Below are positions 46,631 through 55,955 of a stretch of 64,000 nucleotides of DNA, one piece after another. The stretch is from Gemmatimonadota bacterium (GTDB taxonomy: Bacteria > Gemmatimonadota > Gemmatimonadetes > Gemmatimonadales > Gemmatimonadaceae). The stretch covers positions 62,001 through 126,000 of the forward strand of contig JAIUOB010000005.1 of NCBI GenBank assembly GCA_020161135.1, written 5' to 3'. Both the position numbers and the translations under genes were made by a program. The notes beneath the pieces are model-generated. The model searched no databases and was not told the origin of the DNA. It saw nothing but the letters and a program-made list of their open reading frames with translations. Position 1 is the first letter of the stretch; each line of letters opens with the position of its first letter.

Positions 46631-47964
46631 ATGTCGTCCATGTCGGGCATGCTGCCCTTCAGCAGCTGCGCTTTGACGGTGAACGCGCCGGCGACGACCA
46701 CGACGTCACCAGCGGCTAGCCCCCGGGTCACCGCAATGCGGCCGGCGCTGCGGGCCCCAACGTCCACGGCACGCGCCGTGAAGGTCGCGCCGCCCTGGCC
46801 GTCGGGAGTCGCGATAAAGACCGAGGGCTTGCCGTTTACGAGTTGCACCGCCGCATCCGGCAACAACGCGGCGGCTGTCGGCGGCCCGCCAGCGACAACG
46901 ACCTGCGCAAGCATCTCCGGCTTGAGACGGCCCGCAACCGCTGAGGTGATCACGGCGCGCACGGGTAGGGTCCGCGTGGTGGGATCAAGCCCCGCACCAA
47001 CGGCGGTGACCCGGGCCGTGAAGTCCTCGCCAGCGAACGCGGGCACGCCGAAGTGCAGCGTCTCGCCGCGGCGAAACAGGCCTGCCATCGACTCTGGCGC
47101 ATTGATCGTGAGCCAGAGGCTCGAGGCATCCGTCACTGTCACGAGCGGTGCGCCCACCTCCACCACCGTGCCCGGCACCGCGCTGCGCGTCAGGACCACG
47201 CCGGCGAGCGGCGAACGAAGCGCGATTTCACCCGACACATCGCCGCCGCTTCCGAGCTGGCTCGCAGTGCTGCGTGCTCGACGCGCTTCGGCCTCCGCCT
47301 GCACAAGCGTGGCCTGCGCGAGCGCCGCATCGGCGATGGCACGCTCGTAGTCTTGGCGCGGGATGGCCTTGAGCGTGAGCAGTCGCTCGGCGCGGTCGCG
47401 GGCACTGGCGGCATATGCCGCTTGTGCACGCGCCGACGACACGGCGGCGGCGGCCTTCGCGACATCGGACTGGGCCATCCCGGCTTCCGGGCTGACGAGC
47501 GTGGCGAGCACCTGGCCCCGCGTCACCCGGTCACCCGGGCTTACGCGCACCGCCACGATGCGGCCGCCGGCCGGCGCGCCCAGGCGAGCGGTGCGATCCT
47601 CGTTGGGCACCACTTGGCCCGGCACGGTGGCGGCTCCCGCGGCGGTGCCCATGACGGCCGCTTCCCATCGCACCTTCCCGCGCTGCACCTGCGCCGCCGT
47701 GAACGCGATAGCCGTCGTGGAGGCTTCGCCTTCTTCCCCTTCTTCGCCGCCTTCGCCACCCTCACCCGACTCGTCCTTCTCGCCGGCGGATTTGGATATG
47801 CCGGGCATGTTCTGCATCGAGTCGGCGTCCTTCTCGCCTGCCTCCTCCTTCGCGGGAGTGCTCGCACCGCTGCAGGCGCCGAGCGCGGCGGTCAGCAGAA
47901 GCAGGACGATACCCCGCGCACAGGACGGCAGGCGCCGCGCCAGACTCGTATTTGTGTCCATCAT
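46627..47964 (-). CDS. czcB: RND periplasmic adaptor, CzcB family lipoprotein
   Basis: Membrane-fusion protein of 445 residues linking the CzcA pump to the outer-membrane channel. It has a lipoprotein signal (LLLLTAALGACSG, lipid on Cys), then an acidic Glu/Gly/Asp-rich linker with Met (KDADSMQNMPGI and GEGGEGGEEGEEGE) that may bind metal. The barrel-sandwich and alpha-hairpin domains (APAGGRIVAVRVSPGDRV, SPLAGVVLTRSAVPGT) and a C-terminal domain ending in MPDMDDM complete it. It is ATGA-coupled to both czcC upstream and czcA downstream. Confidence 0.93.
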   Translation of the reverse strand: MMDTNTSLARRLPSCARGIVLLLLTAALGACSGASTPAKEEAGEKDADSMQNMPGISKSAGEKDESGEGGEGGEEGEEGEASTTAIAFTAAQVQRGKVRWEAAVMGTAAGAATVPGQVVPNEDRTARLGAPAGGRIVAVRVSPGDRVTRGQVLATLVSPEAGMAQSDVAKAAAAVSSARAQAAYAASARDRAERLLTLKAIPRQDYERAIADAALAQATLVQAEAEARRARSTASQLGSGGDVSGEIALRSPLAGVVLTRSAVPGTVVEVGAPLVTVTDASSLWLTINAPESMAGLFRRGETLHFGVPAFAGEDFTARVTAVGAGLDPTTRTLPVRAVITSAVAGRLKPEMLAQVVVAGGPPTAAALLPDAAVQLVNGKPSVFIATPDGQGGATFTARAVDVGARSAGRIAVTRGLAAGDVVVVAGAFTVKAQLLKGSMPDMDDM

Positions 47965-49439
47965 CGGGAGACGGGAGTGACAGTTGGGAGCATCGCACTG
48001 AGCTCGTCGCCTTGTGCGACGAGCAGTGCCAGCACGGCTTCGTGCTGGGCGTAGAGCGTGCGATAGTAGGTCACGCGCGCCTCAGCCCAGGCGCGCGCCG
48101 CATCGAGCACCTGCAGGAGCGACACGGCGCCTTCGCGATACGCGCCGAGCGCGATCATGCGCCCGGCGTCGGCGCGTGCGAGATACGCGACGGCGCCTGC
48201 CGAGTCATGCGCTGCGAGTAGGCCCGCGCGGATGCTCAGGATCTCGGCAGCCTCGCGCGCACCGATCCATTCGGCACGGGCGACCCGCGTTTGCGCGCGA
48301 AGCTCGAAGTCCGCCGCGTCGCGTTCAGCGCGCGCACGCGCGGACGGGCCGCGATTGACGTCGATCAAGGGCAGCGGCAGCGTGAAGCCGGTGACCATCG
48401 ACGTGGTCCCAGCCGTTTGCTTCACGCCGAACATCGCGCCCACATCGCGCAGGAGCATGCGCTGCTCGACGGCGATACCCGCGCGCGCGGCCGCCGCGCG
48501 TTCGCGTGCTGCGCGCAGGCTTGGCCGACGGGACACGACCGTCGTGTCGAAGAGCGCACCGAGCGCGCGGTCGGTCAGCCCGAGTCCGGTGGCTGCCGGG
48601 CGGACCATGGCGTCCGCGGGAGTACGCGTCGCGGGCGAGGAGACGCCAGGCATGCCGAGCGGCCGGTCGCTCAGCTCCACGGCCAGCGTCCGCACGGCGA
48701 CGCCGCCGTCGGCGAGGTACGCCGACAGCTCGGCGCGGGCGCGGGCCAGTTCCGCGGCGTCCATGCCGGCGTCGGCGACCGCGCGATCCCGTTCCAACTG
48801 TGAGCGAATCAGATCGGCTTCGGCGGCCACGCCTTGTTGCACGCGGGTGGCGTTATATGCGACGAGGCTGTCCAGCCACTCCGCGAGATTCTGCGAGGCA
48901 TTCGCACTCACCTGCGCGAGTGCCGTCCGGTAAAAGCTGCGTGCGGCATCGAGCGCCAGCAGCTGGCCGGTCGCCTGCGCGTCTGCCTCGGCGGCCCGCA
49001 CGCTCGCATCGGCCTGCCGAACGCGCGCGCCACGCTGATAGAGCGGCGAGAGCGGCAGCGTCGCCGTGGTCATGTGCTCCGGCGACATGCCGAGCAGGGG
49101 GGCGCCGCCCGGAAAGCGGGTGTTTTCGCCCTGATACTGGAGGACCGGATTGCCCAAGGTCCCCGCGGCTGTGCGATCTCCTCGCGCCGCGCGCACGCGA
49201 GCCCTCGCCGCGTCAAGCGTCGGGTATCGCGCACGGACGCTGTCGAGGAGCTGCGCCAGGGTCACCGTTGGGCCGGGCTCCGTCGCCGGTACGCCGGGAC
49301 GTGTTGGCGATTGTCCACCGGCGGGCTGCGCAAAGGAGGTGGCCAACGTCAGCACCGTCGCCATGCCGGCCCCCGCCAGCCGCCAGGACCGCCATGACCG
49401 GCACGGCGACAGGGAATCCCAAAAAAGCCGAGTCAGCAC
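47961..49439 (-). CDS. czcC: Outer-membrane efflux channel, CzcC/TolC family
   Basis: About 492 residues with a signal peptide (SWRSWRLAGAGMATVLTLA, ending AGGQ) and two TolC-type repeats of long coiled helices and strands (LLDSVRARYPTLDAARARVR early; SVSLLQVLDAARAWAEARV-like helix late). Start choice: GTG 49439 or ATG 49364. The frame is open to 49574, but that would overlap the operator. First gene of the leftward czcCBA-CDF operon, divergent from arsR with 153 bp between. Confidence 0.88.
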   Translation of the reverse strand: MLTRLFWDSLSPCRSWRSWRLAGAGMATVLTLATSFAQPAGGQSPTRPGVPATEPGPTVTLAQLLDSVRARYPTLDAARARVRAARGDRTAAGTLGNPVLQYQGENTRFPGGAPLLGMSPEHMTTATLPLSPLYQRGARVRQADASVRAAEADAQATGQLLALDAARSFYRTALAQVSANASQNLAEWLDSLVAYNATRVQQGVAAEADLIRSQLERDRAVADAGMDAAELARARAELSAYLADGGVAVRTLAVELSDRPLGMPGVSSPATRTPADAMVRPAATGLGLTDRALGALFDTTVVSRRPSLRAARERAAAARAGIAVEQRMLLRDVGAMFGVKQTAGTTSMVTGFTLPLPLIDVNRGPSARARAERDAADFELRAQTRVARAEWIGAREAAEILSIRAGLLAAHDSAGAVAYLARADAGRMIALGAYREGAVSLLQVLDAARAWAEARVTYYRTLYAQHEAVLALLVAQGDELSAMLPTVTPVSR

Positions 49440-49552
49440 ACGAGGAGCCCGAAGGCAGGAGAGGGGAGGCCGCGTCGGCGGGCAGAGGCCGGGGGTCGAC
49501 GGCTCGTAGCGGAGCCTTGCGCGGCCTTGCCCGATCCAACCGCAGCGAGTAC

Positions 49553-49573
49553 GTTCACTTGAACAGTCGTTCA
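49553..49573. promoter_or_regulatory. Probable ArsR/SmtB-type operator
   Basis: Three GTTCA/TGAAC half sites alternate in 21 bp: GTTCA-CT-TGAAC-AGTC-GTTCA. TGAAC with a 4-bp spacer and GTTCA is a 14-bp perfect dyad, resembling the dyads bound by SmtB/CadC-type repressors. It lies 19 bp before the arsR ATG and in the shared promoter region with czcC, so one repressor could control both directions. Confidence 0.75.
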
Positions 49574-49592
49574 TACGTCAATCAAGCCTAGC

Positions 49593-50066
49593 ATGACTGC
49601 CAAGACCACGCAAGCAACGCGCGAAACGACGCCGATCCCTCGTGTCCGGAAGACAGCGGCGCCGTCCCCGGCGGTGCGCGACACCTGCGAGATCGACTAC
49701 GTCGATGAGGTTCGCGTGCAGCGCGCGCGGCAGGGGGTGCCGGATGCCGACGCGGTTGCCACGCTCGCTGAGACCTTCAAGATGCTCGGGGATCCCACGC
49801 GCCTTCGCATCGTCGCCGCGCTCGCCGCGCCGGACGTCGGGGAGCTCTGCGTGTGCGATCTCGCCACGCTGCTTGACGCGTCCGCATCCGCCGTCTCGCA
49901 CTCGCTCCGTGCGCTTCGGCACCTGCGGCTCGTGCAGTTCCGGCGCCAAGGCAAGATCGCGTACTACCGCCTCGACGACGCGCACGTCACGCAAGTCATC
50001 CGCGAGGGTGTGCGGCACGTGAACGCCGCACGATCCGGCCACGAGTCAGCCAGCCGAGCGGGCTGA
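49593..50066 (+). CDS. ArsR/SmtB-family metal-sensing repressor
   Basis: A 157-residue winged-helix repressor with the LGDPTRLRIVAAL helix, ELCVCDLATLL (Cys86, Cys88 in the alpha3 metal site), recognition helix SASAVSHSLRALRHLRLVQ and wing RRQGKIAYYRLDD. The N-terminal arm has one Cys (Cys32 in TCEIDYVDEV) where CadC has two. The alpha5 helix LDDAHVTQVIREGVRHVN keeps the Asp/His pattern of Zn-sensing SmtB-type alpha5 sites. It heads the ATPase operon and faces the czcCBA operon over the putative operator. Likely ligand: Zn, Cd or Pb. Confidence 0.93.
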   Translation: MTAKTTQATRETTPIPRVRKTAAPSPAVRDTCEIDYVDEVRVQRARQGVPDADAVATLAETFKMLGDPTRLRIVAALAAPDVGELCVCDLATLLDASASAVSHSLRALRHLRLVQFRRQGKIAYYRLDDAHVTQVIREGVRHVNAARSGHESASRAG

Positions 50067-50136
50067 CCCGCACTGAGTGAATGGGTTGGGGTCGCCGTCG
50101 GGGCCCCGCCCGTCTTCTGTCCACTTGAGAGACTCC

Positions 50137-52356
50137 ATGACCTCCAGGACCACGCCGCCGACCCAGGCGACGGCACCGCGTTCCGCATCCGGCGATGACA
50201 AGGCGCCCCTGGCGCTGAGCGGCGCGACCAGCCACCTCGACGTGCGAGTCGCGAACCTGGATTGCGACAGCGATGCGAACCGCATCGGGCGAGCCCTGCG
50301 CGGTGCGCCGGGGGTGCACGACGTCTCGGTGTCGCCGAAGGCGGCACGTGTCGTCGTCGAGTTCGACCCGGCCGGGACGAGCGAGGAGCGGCTCCGTGCC
50401 ACGCTGCAGGAGCTTGGGTTCGCACCGCAGGCCGCGATGACGATGGCCGAAACGCTAAAGCCCTGGAAGAACCCGAAGGTGTTGACGTCAGCCCTCTCAG
50501 GTCTGCTGCTGCTGGTCGGGTGGCTGATGAGTCGTGGCGGAGTCGCCGAGCCCGTGACGACGAGCGTGTACGTTGCCTCGCTGTTGATCGGTGGGTACTA
50601 CTTCGGGCGCGAGGCGCTCGAGGACCTGGTGTTCGAGCGCGAGATCGGGATCGAGTTGCTCATGACCGTCGCGGCCATCGTGGCGACCGTGATGGGGGAG
50701 CCCCTCGAAGGCGCGATGCTCGCGTTCCTGTACTCGATGTCAGAGGCGGCCGAGGGGTACACCGAAGCCAAGACGCGTTCGGCCGTCCGCGCGCTCATGG
50801 AGCTCGCGCCCAAGACGGCCCTGGTCCGACGGGACACGCCAACGGGCCCGGTCGAGCGCACCATCCCGGTCGAAGAGGTCCGCGTCGGCGACGTGTTCAT
50901 CGTGCGGCCGGGTGAGTCGATGCCGACCGACGGCGAGGTGATCGCCGGAAGCTCGAGCGTCAACCAGGCGCCCGTCACCGGCGAGAGCGTGTCGGTGCTC
51001 AAGGCCGCGGGCGACGCGGTGTTCGCGGGCACGATCAACGGCGAAGGCTCGCTCGAAGCGCGCGCAACGAAGGCGTTCGCGGAGAACACCATCGCGCGCA
51101 TCATTCACCTCGTCGAAGAGGCACACGAGCGAAAGGGCACCAGCGAACGCTTCATCGAGCGGTTCGGGAAGCGGTACAGTCCGGCGGTGCTGGCGATTGG
51201 CGTGCTGATGGCGGTGCTGCCCCCGCTGACGGCAGGCGCAGACTGGACGACGTGGATCACGCGCGCCACGGTCTTCATCGTGGCGGCCGCGCCGTGCGCC
51301 CTCGTCATCTCCATCCCGATCACGCTCGTCGCTGCGTTGGGCACGGGCGCGCGAAACGGCGTGCTGATCAAAGGCGGCGTATTCATCGAGGCGCTGGCCA
51401 AGGTGACGGTCGTCGCGCTCGACAAGACGGGGACGATCACGAACGGCGAGCCCGAGGTGACCGACCTCGTGATGCTGCCGGACGCGCCGCACGCCCAGAA
51501 TGAGGTGCTCGCCATTGCCGCCGGCATCGAGTCGCGGAGCCAGCACCCGCTGGCGCGCGCGGTGATGGACTACAGCGCGAAGACGCAGGTCACGCCACGG
51601 GCGATCACCGAGTTCCGGTCGTTGACGGGCGCGGGTGCGGCGGCACGCGTCGAAGGCGCCGGGAACGGCGAGGTGTTCATCGGCAGCCCCGCGCTCTTCG
51701 AGCAGGAACTCAACGTATCGCTTGCCGCCGCGTCGGCGGAGATCGCGCACCTGCAGTCCAGCGGGAAAACCGTGATCGTCGTCGGCGCGGCGGACCGCGC
51801 GTGGGCGCTGATCGCCATTCGCGACAACGTGCGCGCGAACGCCGTGGCTGCGATCCGGACGCTCCACGAGGTTGGCGTCAAACAGGTAGTGATGCTCACC
51901 GGCGACAACCGGCGCACCGCCGAGGCGATAGCGCGGGAAGTCGGCATCGATGCGGTGTACGCCGATCTCAAGCCCGAGGACAAGTCACGCCTTATCCGCG
52001 AGTTCGCTGCCGGCAAGACGGGCGTCGCCATGATCGGTGATGGCGTGAACGATGCCGCGGCATTGGCCGAAGCCACGGTTGGCGTGGCAATGGGCGCAGC
52101 AGGAACCGATGTCGCGCTGGAGACGGCGGATGTCGTCCTGATGGCCGATGACCTGGAGAAGTTCGTGTATGCCATGCGGCTCGCGAAGCGCAACCAGCGA
52201 GTCGTGCAGCAGAACCTGGCGCTGTCAGTCGTGGTGATCCTCGTGCTCGTCACGGGGGCCGTGCTCGGCAAGTTCACGCTGCCGGTTGCCGTGATCGGCC
52301 ACGAGCTGAGCGAGTTCATCGTGATTGCGAGCGGCCTGCGCATGCTGCGCTCGTAG
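50137..52356 (+). CDS. P1B-type heavy-metal ATPase (CadA/ZntA/PbrA-like)
   Basis: A 739-residue metal exporter. The N-terminal HMA domain (about 35-100) is degenerate, with NLDCDSDA at the metal loop. Eight membrane helices follow with GEPLEGAMLAFLYSMSEAAE, PVTGESV, the phosphorylation site LDKTGTITNGEPEV, the P1B dipeptide SQHPLARAV, and IGDGVNDAAALAEATVGVAMG. The ion motif reads APCALVIS, so the first Cys of the usual CPC is Ala. The organisation otherwise matches Zn/Cd/Pb pumps. It lies 70 bp after arsR and 6 bp before the cytochrome-FTR1 gene. ATG 50137 is preferred to a start at 50077. Confidence 0.93.
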   Translation: MTSRTTPPTQATAPRSASGDDKAPLALSGATSHLDVRVANLDCDSDANRIGRALRGAPGVHDVSVSPKAARVVVEFDPAGTSEERLRATLQELGFAPQAAMTMAETLKPWKNPKVLTSALSGLLLLVGWLMSRGGVAEPVTTSVYVASLLIGGYYFGREALEDLVFEREIGIELLMTVAAIVATVMGEPLEGAMLAFLYSMSEAAEGYTEAKTRSAVRALMELAPKTALVRRDTPTGPVERTIPVEEVRVGDVFIVRPGESMPTDGEVIAGSSSVNQAPVTGESVSVLKAAGDAVFAGTINGEGSLEARATKAFAENTIARIIHLVEEAHERKGTSERFIERFGKRYSPAVLAIGVLMAVLPPLTAGADWTTWITRATVFIVAAAPCALVISIPITLVAALGTGARNGVLIKGGVFIEALAKVTVVALDKTGTITNGEPEVTDLVMLPDAPHAQNEVLAIAAGIESRSQHPLARAVMDYSAKTQVTPRAITEFRSLTGAGAAARVEGAGNGEVFIGSPALFEQELNVSLAAASAEIAHLQSSGKTVIVVGAADRAWALIAIRDNVRANAVAAIRTLHEVGVKQVVMLTGDNRRTAEAIAREVGIDAVYADLKPEDKSRLIREFAAGKTGVAMIGDGVNDAAALAEATVGVAMGAAGTDVALETADVVLMADDLEKFVYAMRLAKRNQRVVQQNLALSVVVILVLVTGAVLGKFTLPVAVIGHELSEFIVIASGLRMLRS

Positions 52357-54499
52357 GCCAGCGTGCACACCGCGACCATCGCCATGTCCATGCTGCGTCC
52401 TCAATCCCGACTGTTTTCATCCCGAACGGCGACCTGTCGCGACGACCATGTCGCGAGAACGTTTGGAGTAGTGGTGTCGATCCTATGCAACGGCGCGCGT
52501 GCGACGGCGAGTGAATGGCCGCGTGCTCGTTCCATTGCCGCAGTGCTGCTCGCGCTGCTGCTGCTCGCCGTGCCGCCAGTGGCGCGCACCGCGGCCGCGC
52601 AGGAGGCGCCCGGCCGACGCCTCGCGAATGTGGTGGGTGTGGCCGTCGAAGAGTATGGGAAGGCGGTCGATTCACGCGGCCGGCTCCTCTCCGACATCGA
52701 ATACGCAGAGGCGGTCGACTTTCTTGCCGATGCACGCGGGATCGCGGGCCGACTCGGCGGTGCACGGGCCCCCGCCGTGCGGGCCCTCCTCGATTCGCTG
52801 AGGGATGCGGTGATCGCGACCCGCGAGCCAGCCACGGTGACCGCGCTGCATGCGCGCTTCGTCGAGGCGCTCGGTCCGGAAGGCGCACTCGAACTGCCGC
52901 GAGTGCCGCTCGATCTCGCGAGCGGCAAGCGGATCTACGCGCAGCAGTGCGCCTCGTGCCACGCCGCCGTAGGACTCGGTGACGGACCGGCGGCGCGCCA
53001 GGGGCCAGTCCCGGCGCCAGCCATCGGCACGGCGAAGGTCATGCACGACGTCTCGCCGGCGTTGACCTATCGGATCGTGTCCGTCGGCGTGCCGGGCACC
53101 ACCATGCCGGGGTGGGCTGGCACGTTGTCCTCCGCGGAGCGATGGAACGTGGTGGCCTACGTGACCTCGCTACGCGCGAATGCGGCGGCGCTGGGCACCG
53201 GCGAAGGTGAGTTCGCGCAGCGCTGCACCGGCTGTCATGGCGTGGTCGGCGCATCCGACGGTCCGCTCACGCCCACACTGAGTACGCTGCCGCCCGAAAT
53301 CGGCAGCTTCGCGTGGCAGAGCGAGCGCAGCGACGCGGACATCGCGCGAGTGATTCGCGAGGGCCTGCCGGGGCGGGCGATGCCGGCGCAGCGCGAGCTG
53401 ACCAGCGATGAGGTGCGTGCGGTGGTGGCCTACGTGCGGACGCTCGCGGTCGACACGGCCCACCGAACAAATGGCGCGGCCACCGCGACGTCGGGAGACG
53501 GGGGCGATCCGCTTCCGCGCGCGCGCGAAACGGGACGTCGCGTGCTCGCGGCGCTCGACGCGGCGCTGGGCCAGGCGCGCCTTGGCCGGCGCCAGGAGGC
53601 GGGCGACCAAGCGTTTGATGCCTACATCGCCTTTGAGCCGCTGGAGACGGCCGCAGGCGCCCGCGACGCAGGCCTCGTCGCGGCCATGGAGCGCCGCTTC
53701 GCCGAGTTCAAGGGCGCGGTGCGCGCCGGTGATCTTCGGCAGGCGCAGCGCGCCCGCGACGCCATCGAGACCGGACTGCCCGCCATCGTCGCGCTGGCCC
53801 GGCCACCCGCGAGCGGATGGGGCGCGTTCTACCAGAGTTTCCTCATCATCCTGCGCGAGGGGTTCGAGGCGATCCTCGTCATCGGCGCGGTGGTGACGCT
53901 GCTGGTGAAGACGGGGCATCGGGAGCGGCTGCGCGCCGTGTGGACCGGGGTCGGCCTCGCGTTGCTTGCGAGTGCCGCGACGGCCGCGGTGCTGGCGACC
54001 GTGCTTCGCGCCATTCCTGCCAGTCGCGAGGTGATGGAAGGCGCGACCATGCTGGTCGCCGTCGCCGTGCTGTTTTCGATCAGCTACTGGTTGATCTCGC
54101 GCGCCGAGGCGGCGCGGTGGCAGTCGTTCATTCGTGACAAGGTCGACGCCGCGCTCGCGCACGGCGGGGGGGCGCGCTCACGCTGGTCGCATTCCTCGCC
54201 GTCTATCGTGAAGGCGCGGAGACGGCGCTCTTCTTCCAGGCGCTGTTCCAGGACGGCGCCGACATCATGCTGCCGATCACGCTGGGTATCGCCGCCGGCA
54301 GTGTCGCGCTCGCGGTGATCTTCACGCTCTTCTACCGCTACGGAGTCCGCGTGCCGATGCGGCCGTTCTTCACGGTCACGAGCGCACTCCTGTACTACAT
54401 GGCGTTCACGTTCATGGGCCGTGGCGTGCGCGAGTTGCAGGAGGGGGATGTGCTGCCGCTCCATGCCATCCCGGCGTTTCCGACGGTGGAGTTCCTAGG

Positions 54500-55533
54500 T
54501 GTAGTTGACGAAGAGGTTGTTCACAGGGGATAACGGCTCCAAGCTGAGGTTGTCGAGACATCCACTCACAACCGTCAGAGCCCCCATGAACACCCATAAG
54601 TTGTCCCCGTTGACCCCCTGTGGGCGAGCGGCGCTCGTGCGGCGCGTGCAGGCCGGGACGCCGGTCGCCGTCGTCGCCCGGGAGGTCGGCGTGTCGCGGC
54701 AGACCGTGTACAAGTGGTGTCGGCGGAGCCCGGTGGGCGAGGCGGCGGCCTGCACGGATCGCTCGTCGCGGCCCCATCGCTCGCCGCAGCGGCTGCCGCG
54801 GTATCGGCGCCGCCAGATCGAACGCCGCCGCCGCCGCGACCGCTGGAGCAGTCGGCGGATTGCCCAGGTGTATCAGCTGCCGGTGTCGACGGTCGTCACG
54901 CATCTGCGGCGCGTGGGCCTCAATCGCCTCCCCGCGCTGGCGCCGCCGCGCCCGGTGGTGCGCTACGAGAAGACGCGCCCCGGCGAGCTGGTGCACTTGG
55001 ACATCAAGAAGCTCGGCAAGATCGGCCGCATCGGGCATCGCATCCACGGCGACCGCCGCAGCCGCGTGCGCCGCATCGGCTGGGAGTACGTGCATGTCGC
55101 GATCGACGACTACTCGCGGCTGGCGTACGCGGAGGTGCTGCCTGATGAGCAGGGGGTGGGGACGGCCGGCTTCCTGGCCCGCGCGCTGGCGTGGTATGCC
55201 GCCCGCGGCATCGCGGTCGAGCGCGTGCTCACCGACAACGGTGGCGCCTATCGCGCGTGGGTCTTTGCAGCGACGGCACTCGCACACGGCTGCAGCCAGC
55301 GCTTCACGCGGCCCTACCGCCCCCAGACGAACGGCAAGGCCGAACGCTTCATCCGCACGCTCCTCACCGAGTGGGCCTACGCGCAGGCCTACGGCCGCTC
55401 GCACTGGCGCACCCGCGCCCTGCCGGCATATCTCACCTACTACAACGAAACCCGCCGCCACAGCGCCTTGCACGACCAGCCCCCGGCAGCTCGGCTCGCA
55501 GCCGCCCTGTAAACAACGTCCTCGTCAACAACA
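54500..55533 (+). mobile_element. IS481-family insertion sequence, complete
   Basis: A 1034-bp element with terminal inverted repeats beginning TGTAGTTGACGA (left, 54500) and TGTTGTTGACGA (right end, reverse strand from 55533), matching at about 24 of 29 positions. It is flanked by a 6-bp direct repeat CCTAGG (54494-54499 and 55534-55539). The TGT ends, the single transposase gene and a 6-bp duplication centred on CTAG all agree with the IS481 group, whose Bordetella member targets NCTAGN. It lies inside the cytochrome-FTR1 gene. Confidence 0.95.
54586..55512 (+). CDS. IS481-family transposase
   Basis: A 308-residue DDE transposase. The N-terminal HTH (RVQAGTPVAVVAREVGVSRQ then TVYKWCRR) is followed by a second helical region and the rve-type catalytic core with ELVHLDIKKLGKI (first Asp), VLTDNGGAYRAW (second Asp) and PQTNGKAERFIRTLL (Glu). 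A C-terminal YNETRRHSALHDQPPAARL is typical. The frame is intact from ATG 54586 to TAA 55512, leaving 21 bp to the right end, so the element may still be mobile. The frame opens upstream at TTG 54505 inside the left terminal repeat, an unlikely start. Confidence 0.95.
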   Translation: MNTHKLSPLTPCGRAALVRRVQAGTPVAVVAREVGVSRQTVYKWCRRSPVGEAAACTDRSSRPHRSPQRLPRYRRRQIERRRRRDRWSSRRIAQVYQLPVSTVVTHLRRVGLNRLPALAPPRPVVRYEKTRPGELVHLDIKKLGKIGRIGHRIHGDRRSRVRRIGWEYVHVAIDDYSRLAYAEVLPDEQGVGTAGFLARALAWYAARGIAVERVLTDNGGAYRAWVFAATALAHGCSQRFTRPYRPQTNGKAERFIRTLLTEWAYAQAYGRSHWRTRALPAYLTYYNETRRHSALHDQPPAARLAAAL

Positions 55534-55955
55534 CCTAGGCGTCTATGGATCGTGGGAAGGCCTGCTGGCGCAGTTCGCGTTGCTCCTGCTCGCGCTCATC
55601 GCATTGGGTGTCACGTTCTGGCCGAAGCGCTCGGTCGTGCTGCCGGTCCTGCGTGCGGCGTTGCCCGACTCCACGTCGTTGGCGGTCGCCGCGGCGGGCG
55701 CGCCAAGCCTCGACGCCACCCGGCTGGTCTCGCTCGAGGCGGCGTTGCTCGAATTACAACGTCGTGTCGACGCACTCACACCCCGGACCGCGGCGGTCGA
55801 GGCGTCGTCGCCGACGGCGTCCGCGGCCGACGGGCCGTGCGCGCTGTGCGCAGCGGGAAGCGCGCAGGGGACCGAGGCCGATGTCGGCATGGCTCCGGCG
55901 GCCGGTGTGGGACAACGGAGCGTCGGTCGATGACGTGGCCCCAACGAGTAGGCCG

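Larger units (their letters stand above)
52363..55933 (+). pseudogene. Cytochrome c-FTR1 permease (PbrT-like), broken by a frameshift and an IS element
   Basis: The reconstructed protein has a signal peptide, a dihaem cytochrome c region (QQCASCHAAVGLGDGP and QRCTGCHGVVGASDGP, two CxxCH), a helical linker, and an FTR1 iron/lead permease with LREGFEAIL and VYREGAETALFF, the two REGxE motifs. Two lesions are visible. At a run of seven G near 54165-54171 the frame shifts; one extra G would restore it. At 54500 an IS481-family element splits the last third, and the C-terminus (LGVYGSWEGLLAQFALLL, then an Ala-rich tail) resumes at 55534 in the frame expected after excision. The fused layout matches PbrT of lead-resistance operons. 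Start is uncertain (GTG 52363 to ATG 52384). Confidence 0.9.

Noticed and set aside
54160-54180. Programmed frameshifting to make the full cytochrome-FTR1 protein
   Set aside because: A G7 run alone, without a known stimulatory element, and with an IS further down, fits decay or a sequencing error better.
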